The position numbers were made by a program, and so were the translations under genes. DNA of 14,225 nt from Physocladia obscura (Eukaryota; Chytridiomycota; Chytridiomycetes; Chytridiales; Chytriomycetaceae). Positions 9,035 through 14,225 of this stretch are shown one piece after another. The notes beneath the pieces were generated by a model. That model was not told the origin of the DNA and did no database searches. It saw nothing but the letters and a program-made list of their open reading frames with translations. The stretch lies in the NCBI GenBank assembly GCA_027596945.1, contig JADGJH010000810.1:1-14225 (forward strand), given 5' to 3'. How positions within the stretch are numbered: position 1 is the first letter of the stretch; each line of letters opens with the position of its first letter.

Positions 9035-11040
9035 ATGGACGCGCCGCCAGGACCAGACGCTGCCGATAGCAAGCTCCAGTATTTGCATTGCAACCGGTAT
9101 TCTAAGCCGAGAATCTTAGCGAAAAGTGCGCGGAACGAACAAACGAAACAATCAAATGAACTTAACCAAACTGAGTGAAACACAGAAAATCAACAAAAGA
9201 ACGAATTAACGAAGGTGCAAATGAATCACTGAACGAAACATAAATTACAGATGCGGATTTAGTGCTCATGGCGTGGACGTTAGTATTGACGCATCACACG
9301 ATCCACTTTTGGATATTCGAAGCAATAGAAGTGTTTATGTGGCGCAATGTAGCCACGTGATCTGCTGTGTCTGTCTCGGGCTTACACGCAACAACCAGCT
9401 TAATCAGCTTGACGAACCATCGGATCCATCAGCAATCCCTGCAGCACAGTGTCCAGTTTGCCAAACTACTTGCGCGCTTGTCCGTGTTGATCCCGCAGCT
9501 ATGCCAGACGACATCAAGCTAATTATTTCCCCCTTTATTGAAGCGCTGGAAAACGCTCTCGAGGTTGCGAAATTCCAATACGGGAATGCAACCTCGCTCA
9601 TCAAATTTCTCAAACATTCAAACGACCCTCAAATCGCTCAAATGAAAGCCGCAATCAAAACACATGTCGAGTTAATATACGTCTAATTTTTATTTATGTA
9701 TCATTTTTAATTAATTTTATGCCTTTTTGATACAGAAATTCGCGGTCCCAAAATATCCGTATTAAAAACCTTGAAGAGGAATTAGCAGCATCAAAAATAG
9801 ATGTAAAGCAGCTAAAGCAACAGCTTGCCAACAATAAACAGCAATTGCGGTCAAACAATACCACCACGTTAAAGTCGCAATTTCAACACTCCCGTCAACC
9901 AGCGCAACAACCCCTCTTCAACTTCCAGTACCAAAATGACCAGCAAATACAGCAACCCTCATTACAATATCAAAAACAGCAACAATATCGACATCAATCA
10001 TCCGAACCACAACAAACTCCATTCATATCATCGCCAACTCAACCCCAACAACAAAAAAGCCAAGTTCTTCACACTCCAATGTCACCGTCGCGCCTAAGCC
10101 TTCAACCTCAAACCCACAATCATCAACAACAGCAACAGCAGCGCGTCAGCAGCGTAAACTCCAATTCGTCAATGCTATCGAACCAATCTTTTGAACTCGC
10201 GTCATCGTCATTATCAAAGACAGCGTATGCTTCGAATTCAATGGCATCAATTGATGTCGCTGGTTTTTTGGCTTATTCTCCGACACGTCAGTTTCAGGTG
10301 AATAAAAATATCGAGTAGAGATTTTTTAAATAGTGGAGTAAACAAAAAATATAACTAATGACAAGAAGAGAAATTTCACTGAACCTAGATTATATTATTA
10401 TATATCGGTTCTAAATATTTCAATTAATTATTTCAGCGTGCTAGACCTGAAACTGCGAGTGGCGGGTTCGCTTCTCCGAAATACGCGTCCACCCCGTCGA
10501 AACCATCGAATCCGAATCGAAATATTCCACAATATACGCGGCAATCTGCCATGACAGTGACTACTGCTACTGCTGCTGTTGGTGGTGGCAGCAACACGGC
10601 GCAAATGCGGCAGCACCAACAACACCAGCAGCCTAATGTAAACTATGTGTTTGATGACGCCGAGACGTTTCAACAGCAAAAACAGATAAGACAGCAACAG
10701 CAAATGCAGCAAATACAGCACCAACAGCAAATACAACATAGTGGGAGGCCAGCATCTATGGTGACCGGTGGCTTTAGGTCGGCGTGGCGTTCAGGATCAA
10801 TTGCGTCATTGCATAATGGATTTAGGGAAAGTATTGCAAGAAATTCTGACGGGGGAGGGAGAGGAGAAAGGGAGTATGACGCTGGCGGTGAGACATGTTT
10901 CTTATTTTATCATTATTATTTTTCATTCTGTGTTTTTTGTTTTTGACTTCATTTTAACAGTAACAGGGAAAACAATGCTAAACCGGCAATCGTTTGGTAG
11001 AGGTGCTGGTAATCTTGGCAACAAACAATTTGAAAAGTAA
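9035..11040 (+). CDS. RING-finger protein of the RNF212/Zip3/HEI10 meiotic family
   Basis: Five exons: 9035-9096, 9251-9670, 9736-10297, 10437-10887, 10961-11040; 524 aa. Relatives are SUMO or ubiquitin E3 ligases that sit on the synaptonemal complex and mark crossover sites in meiosis. The C3HC4 RING uses C19, C22, C54, H56, C59, C62, C88 and C91. The first pair is HCNRC, as in RNF212 (FCNRC), and the last is CPVC. It is followed by the family-like helix MPDDIKLIISPFIEALENAL and VAKFQYGNATSLIKFLK, a coiled coil (about 165-197) and a long Gln/Ser-rich tail with many S-P and T-P sites, the usual order RING, coiled coil, disordered tail. It is longer than most relatives because of the tail. Introns are 154, 65, 139 and 73 bp; the first splits the codon between the first two zinc cysteines. 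The last acceptor has two in-frame choices six bases apart. Zip3 versus HEI10 subtype is not decided. Confidence 0.83.
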
Positions 11041-11576
11041 AAACGCAGAAGAGGAAAAAAGGAATTTGCTTCAAGAATTAATTATGTTTTGCTTTTTTCA
11101 TTCAAAATATATGCATGTAGTGAAGAACTCTATGTTATCTGCCTTTTTTTATATTTTATTCGGCATTCCAATCTAGAACTGAAAAATTATTTTTTTGTTA
11201 GAAAAAAGTGATTATAATTATTAGAAAGGATTTGCTGCAACAAAGTTTGTTGTGAAATGCTCTCAACAAAATTTCTCTTCCAAATTTTTATGTGGCTACC
11301 ATCACAAACACGTATATAATGCTGAGCAGCTAAGGCCATTAATGAAAAATTGTGTTAGAAAAATGTGAAAAAATTGTAAACCTAATTTAAAGGATCTGCA
11401 ATAATAAGCAGAATTTCAACAAATAGAACACGCCATAAAACGGAGCCGTAACTATAAAAAATATAACACTAGCAGAAAACATAACTATGGAAGACGTAAG
11501 AATAAATACTGGTGGCACAAACTATAGCATTACGGACAACAAAGAAAAAGTTTCGCTGTATGTAATACTGATGTTA

Positions 11577-11680
11577 GTGAGCAGATTGCTCTTCATTAAA
11601 TACAAGCATAATAAAGAGGAAATAATGCGAAAGTGAAAATATAAAATTGAAAGATCTGACGTTTGTGAGCAGATTGCTCT
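11577..11680. repeat. 16-bp direct repeat, two copies 88 bases apart
   Basis: GTGAGCAGATTGCTCT occurs at 11577-11592 and again at 11665-11680. Each copy contains the inverted pair GAGCA-GAT-TGCTC. The copies overlap one end of the minus-strand coding-like fragment (11596-11883). Confidence 0.85.
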
Positions 11681-11689
11681 ATCACAAAC
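11661..11689. repeat. Imperfect hairpin with 8-bp arms
   Basis: GTTTGTGA at 11661-11668 pairs perfectly with TCACAAAC at 11682-11689. Inside, GCA and TGC can pair around GAT, leaving TCTA unpaired. It includes the second direct-repeat copy. It could be the trace of an element end or excision; no function is shown. Confidence 0.65.
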
Positions 11690-11936
11690 ATCGGGAAGAA
11701 TCTATTGGGGTCTCCAAAATTTGCTGAAAAACCCAAGTTGACTTTTTCTAATTCGCTGACCTCTGCTGTGCCCGGTCTTACTCTAAAGTCTCCGACTACT
11801 GCAAATAAAAGAATCTGAAAAAATGCAGCAATTGGTGAAAAAAGAGTAGGATGCAAGAATAGATGCAAATAAATGCACTGCAAAGAAAGGGTAGGAAGAT
11901 TTATTCCGGAAAATATTGTGACAAGAAATATTCAAG

Positions 11937-11942
11937 TTTATT
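11937..11942 (-). terminator. Candidate polyadenylation signal for the Zn2Cys6 gene
   Basis: AATAAA on the minus strand (TTTATT on plus) about 116 bases after the stop codon at 12058. A second copy lies at 11900-11905. Chance occurrence is possible in this AT-rich gap. Confidence 0.35.
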
Positions 11943-12057
11943 AAGGTGTGTCAAAAGATAAAAATAAAGTATCATCAAAAAGTAATTGCAAAAAAAGGTA
12001 AGTTATATAGGTATATTTATAAAAAAAAGAAAGTATTAACGTGAGAATAATCATTAT

Positions 12058-13022
12058 TCACGGAAGCATTCGAACAGGTGAGATTGGTCCTTGAAGCATT
12101 AAATCTGGAGTAGCCGGAGTGTCAGAAAATTCAGCAGATTCTTCATTGGAAGACGCGAAAGAAGGGCTTCTCAATAAATGCATCTGAGATTGATTTTGGG
12201 GGTATTCGACAGCAGAGTAGTTGCAAGGACTGGCACAGTTGAGTTGCGGCAAAGGGTATGGCGAGTAGCCACTGAATTTTTTTGGAGACACTAACGCAAG
12301 GCGGTTAGTGGCACGCTGGGCAGTGATTTTCTGGGTATATTCAGCAAGGATTGCAACTTCAGAAAGCATAGCAAGTGCATCGGCAGAAGAAAACTCGGGA
12401 ATCTGCTGCTCTTGACGTAGTTTAATTGACGTTGAGGGCAGGGAAATCGGCGACATGTGTGGTGGCGGGTATTTTTGGTCGGCGGGATCCGTCAAGATGA
12501 GTCTGAGGAATGGCGGGATGCGCAGCTGCTGCTCCTGCTGTTTATAACGAATCGGCGAAACCGGGACTTTAGTCTCAGAAACATTTGCAAAACGCACAAG
12601 ATTGCCAAGCATTGAAGATTTCTGATCCGCCACCAACAAGTTTGAATTGTTCAAATCCGGAGCAGCGTTTTGCTTGTCGCCAACATCAACGCCACGGCGA
12701 CGGTACGGTCCGCGCGTAACGCCCGTCTGCCGCGCCTTCCGTTGCGAATCGACGCACGTGTCACTGGTTCCGCGCGAGACGCTGATTTTTGTTGTTTCTC
12801 GTTTTTAGTATTTCGCAATTATTCGTGTTAAGCTAGTTAATCTCACCAGCGCATACAAGGCCGCTCGTTTCCGCATTTTTTGCACGCGATTTTGCAGTGT
12901 GCTGTATGTTGATTGTTGTTGAGCCAAATTTTGCTTCTCTCCAACTACTGTAAATAAATTCACTCACTGCATGCGTTCTTCGCTTGTCTTCGTCCAGCAA
13001 CTGCGCGTTCTTGTTGTCGCAT
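12058..13022 (-). CDS. Zn(II)2Cys6 transcription factor (ERT1/AcuK-like zinc cluster)
   Basis: Three exons on the minus strand: 13022-12968, 12901-12847, 12781-12058; 277 aa. It should bind DNA in the nucleus through a fungal binuclear zinc cluster. Splicing gives ACTHCKIACKKCGNERPC then MRCVSRGTSDTCVD, with ligands C18, C21, C28, C34, C37 and C46 (spacing 2-6-5-2-8). A basic linker ending GPYRRRG follows, in the position expected for DNA contact. The cluster type, with RPCxRC and xTCVD, resembles the ERT1/AcuK gluconeogenesis regulators and related factors of early fungi. The rest is low-complexity with Ser-Pro sites, a short Gln-rich stretch and one possible helix (ADALAMLSEVAILAEYTQK). I see no fungal-specific middle homology domain or PAS domain, so target genes cannot be inferred. 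Introns are 66 and 65 bp: GTGAGT/CAG and GTGAGA/CAG, the second with a TACTAAA branch site. An in-frame TAA 10 codons upstream supports the start. Confidence 0.87.
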
Positions 13023-13301
13023 ACGGTTTTTTTTTTTTCTGGATGATTTAGTTTACCTGTTTGCTCTTCGCCGATTCTGTTTTTTTTTGTTTTTTGATAT
13101 GCGCGCTTTCGGCTCCCTTTCGTTTTTGGGGCTTGGTTGTTTGAAAATTTTTTTGTCCTCCATTCAACTCCGATTTTCAATTTCCGCACAATTGCGGGTC
13201 ACAAACAGCCACATAAAAAAAATTAAAAATAAAATGAAATAATAAAAAGAGGATAACAAGAAAAAAAAAATCTCAAACACAATATCCAAAAAGATTTTGA
13301 A
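13023..13301 (-). promoter_or_regulatory. Upstream region of the Zn2Cys6 gene
   Basis: Sequence just 5' of the regulator's start codon on its strand. It begins with runs of A on the minus strand (T at 13027-13038 and 13080-13088 on plus), common in fungal promoters as nucleosome-poor tracts. No individual factor site is identifiable. A 118-codon minus-strand open frame overlapping here is judged a shadow. Confidence 0.35.
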
Positions 13302-13639
13302 TTACTTTCGAACAGGTTTATCATAAAAATCGATTTTCATTTTCAAACCAATAAATCCAACGGTCAAAACTTCACGAAGTACTTTAATATTCATCATTAT
13401 TTGCTGAACTATTTTTGCAGTGAGCAGTTTGGTGGATATTGGGCAAATGACATGCAATTTCGGCGCCCAAGTATGTTAGACACAACTTCGGCGCACTTTT
13501 CTACCCCTTAAAACTGCCACGTGAGCAACCTGTCAGAAATGTCATCGAAGGTGTGATCAAATCGATTTGTAAGTGCCACATAAGAATTCCATTGCGGCTT
13601 TGTCCTAACTGCTGGCGATTTCAATCCAGACGAAAACAT
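13302..13639 (-). other. Candidate small minus-strand gene, exons not resolved
   Basis: Two coding-like pieces lie on the minus strand. The first has an ATG at 13639 and 43 residues with convincing composition (RTKPQWNSYVALTNRFDHTF, then DDISDRLL), stopping at 13508. The second ends at 13302 and reads KIVQQIMMNIKVLREVLTVG followed by FIGLKMKIDFYDKPVRK; it could begin as an exon at 13403 or 13408, after AG dinucleotides, or at an ATG at 13397. I found no donor and acceptor that join the two in frame with strong signals. They may be two tiny genes, one gene with an indel, or one gene spliced in a way I missed. The family is not recognised. The plus strand over 13420-13510 is also open, which lowers confidence. 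Confidence 0.35.
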
Positions 13640-13762
13640 ATGAATGATCTTAGTTGAAAATGCAAGCTATCTGTTCTCAGCTCTGTGTGCCCCCTCAAAA
13701 ACTTTTCACACAACAATTTAAAGAGTAACAAAGTTGTTCGTTATCGCGGAAAATCAAGAAAA

Positions 13763-14186
13763 TTAAATAGAAACATGCGGGAAACGATTGGATTCTCGGC
13801 CAACGACCTCCAAATATCCGCCGGTAACTACTGGATTCATTCTGGCCTGTGAGAGATAAATCAATGTCAATTTTGGTTGGAAATTATGTTTGTAAAAAAA
13901 AAAAAAAAAAATTCACCAAGTCCTGCTTTCTGTATTTTCCTGGAATGAAACCCAATCTTTCTTTTGTATTAACTGGCTGTCGACTTTGCCGAACAGATTT
14001 TGGTCGTGTGAGCGTTCGATCGATATAATGAAGAAGACGATCGTTATCTTTTGCCCATGTTTCATTCGCAACACTTTTCATGTAACTAGCTAAGTTTGCA
14101 TCCTCTTGAGCACCAATATCGCACTGCAATCGGTCGTATTCGAAATTATCTAAAATCTCCTGCTGTTTTTCTCGGGCAATACGATC
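13763..14186 (-). CDS. 3' end of a charged, possibly coiled-coil protein, partial
   Basis: Two exons are visible on the minus strand: 14186-13917 and 13846-13763, 117 residues to a TAA stop. The 5' part lies beyond the window. The visible part starts with a charged helix-forming stretch (KDRIAREKQQEILDNFEYDR), continues through SYMKSVANETWAKDNDRLL and ends with ERLGFIPGKYRKQDL joined to ARMNPVVTGGYLEVVGRE. The 70-bp intron (13847-13916; GTGAAT donor, CTCACAG acceptor, 18 A on plus as a pyrimidine tract) joins the frames exactly. The left exon edge at 14186/14187 follows TTTTCAAG and an AT repeat, so I take it as an acceptor, though the frame also stays open upstream. The charged helix is reminiscent of axonemal trichoplein/RIB43A-type proteins, but I cannot match it to one and leave function open. 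Confidence 0.65.
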
Positions 14187-14203
14187 CTTGAAAAATGAAA
14201 TAC

Positions 14204-14225
14204 ATATATATATATATATATATAT
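14204..14225. repeat. (AT)n microsatellite at window edge
   Basis: At least 11 AT units run to the end of the window. By position it lies in what is probably an intron of the partial gene at 13763-14186. Its true length cannot be seen. Confidence 0.9.

Larger units (their letters stand above)
11041..12057. other. Convergent gap between RING gene and Zn2Cys6 gene
   Basis: About 1 kb of AT-rich sequence between two gene 3' ends. It contains a pair of 16-bp direct repeats, an imperfect hairpin and a polyadenylation candidate for the minus-strand gene, all listed separately. The minus strand is open from 11883 to 11596 (95 codons), with a protein-like core around GFSANFGDPNRFFPMFVIEQ but hydrophobic, low-quality ends. 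I do not recognise it and treat it as a possible decayed insertion. Confidence 0.4.

Noticed and set aside
10428..10739. 103-codon minus-strand frame rich in leucine
   Set aside because: It is the antisense of the CAG-rich, polyglutamine-coding exon of the RING gene, which produces leucine runs automatically.
11487..11636. 49-codon plus-strand frame starting MEDVRINTGG with a hydrophobic stretch
   Set aside because: Too short, AT-driven and without homologue or upstream signal that I recognise. It overlaps the direct repeat.
12833..13189. 118-codon minus-strand open frame beside the Zn2Cys6 gene
   Set aside because: It overlaps the first two exons of the regulator in a different frame, has lysine runs from homopolymers and no family motif. 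The spliced frame gives a perfect zinc cluster, so this one is a shadow.
13420..13510. Plus-strand frame reading EQFGGYWANDMQFRRPSM after a TTTTTGCAG acceptor-like site
   Set aside because: It looks protein-like, but I found no upstream exon to join it to, and minus-strand pieces on both sides look better. Kept only as a competing reading.
1..14225. tRNA, rRNA, CRISPR array or bacterial-type operon signals
   Set aside because: I saw no cloverleaf-like segment, rRNA-like sequence or regularly spaced repeats, and the genes are intron-rich and eukaryotic.

Overview
The window looks like nuclear DNA of a flagellated (zoosporic) fungus, most likely a chytrid. Three observations support this together. 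There is a Zn(II)2Cys6 transcription factor, a class almost confined to fungi. There is an orthologue of the cilium/centrosome leucine-rich-repeat protein PPP1R42, kept in lineages with flagella. The genes carry many short GT-AG introns (43-154 bp in my models), with AT-rich sequence between genes. All coding models below were built by hand from the sequence: I joined exons where frame, splice signals and family motifs agreed. No database search was run, so the organism assignment is inference.

Layout. 1-2345 is a graveyard of mobile-element-like coding debris: a decayed Tc1/mariner-IS630-type transposase end (+), a short broken reading frame (+, 954-1272) and a broken frame on the other strand (1321-1972), the last two meeting tail to tail. 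2346-3428 (+) is a gene-like region that keeps changing frame and is called a pseudogene. 3526-5305 (+) is PPP1R42, six exons, 498 aa. 5306-6603 is the gap between converging genes and holds another decayed minus-strand frame and a 22-bp tandem duplication. 6604-8558 (-) is an AGC-group kinase of the STK32/YANK family, six exons, 510 aa, with a predicted myristoylation site. 8559-9034 is a compact divergent promoter region. 9035-11040 (+) is a RING protein of the RNF212/Zip3/HEI10 meiotic family, five exons, 524 aa. 11041-12057 is a second gap between converging genes, with repeats and a minus-strand coding-like fragment. 12058-13022 (-) is the Zn2Cys6 regulator, three exons, 277 aa, whose zinc cluster is split over all three exons. 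13302-13639 (-) has short coding-like frames that I could not join. 13763-14186 (-) is the 3' end of a lysine/glutamate/arginine-rich protein of unknown identity, cut by the window edge in an AT microsatellite.

The genes do not form a pathway: signalling (kinase), meiosis (RING), flagellum/centrosome (PPP1R42) and transcription (Zn2Cys6) lie next to one another as is usual in fungi. I found no clear evidence of a wholly new system. The most useful content is the set of genes whose exons are too short to show up as open frames, especially the split zinc cluster and the RING first exon, and the reproducible placing of decayed sequence in the convergent gaps.
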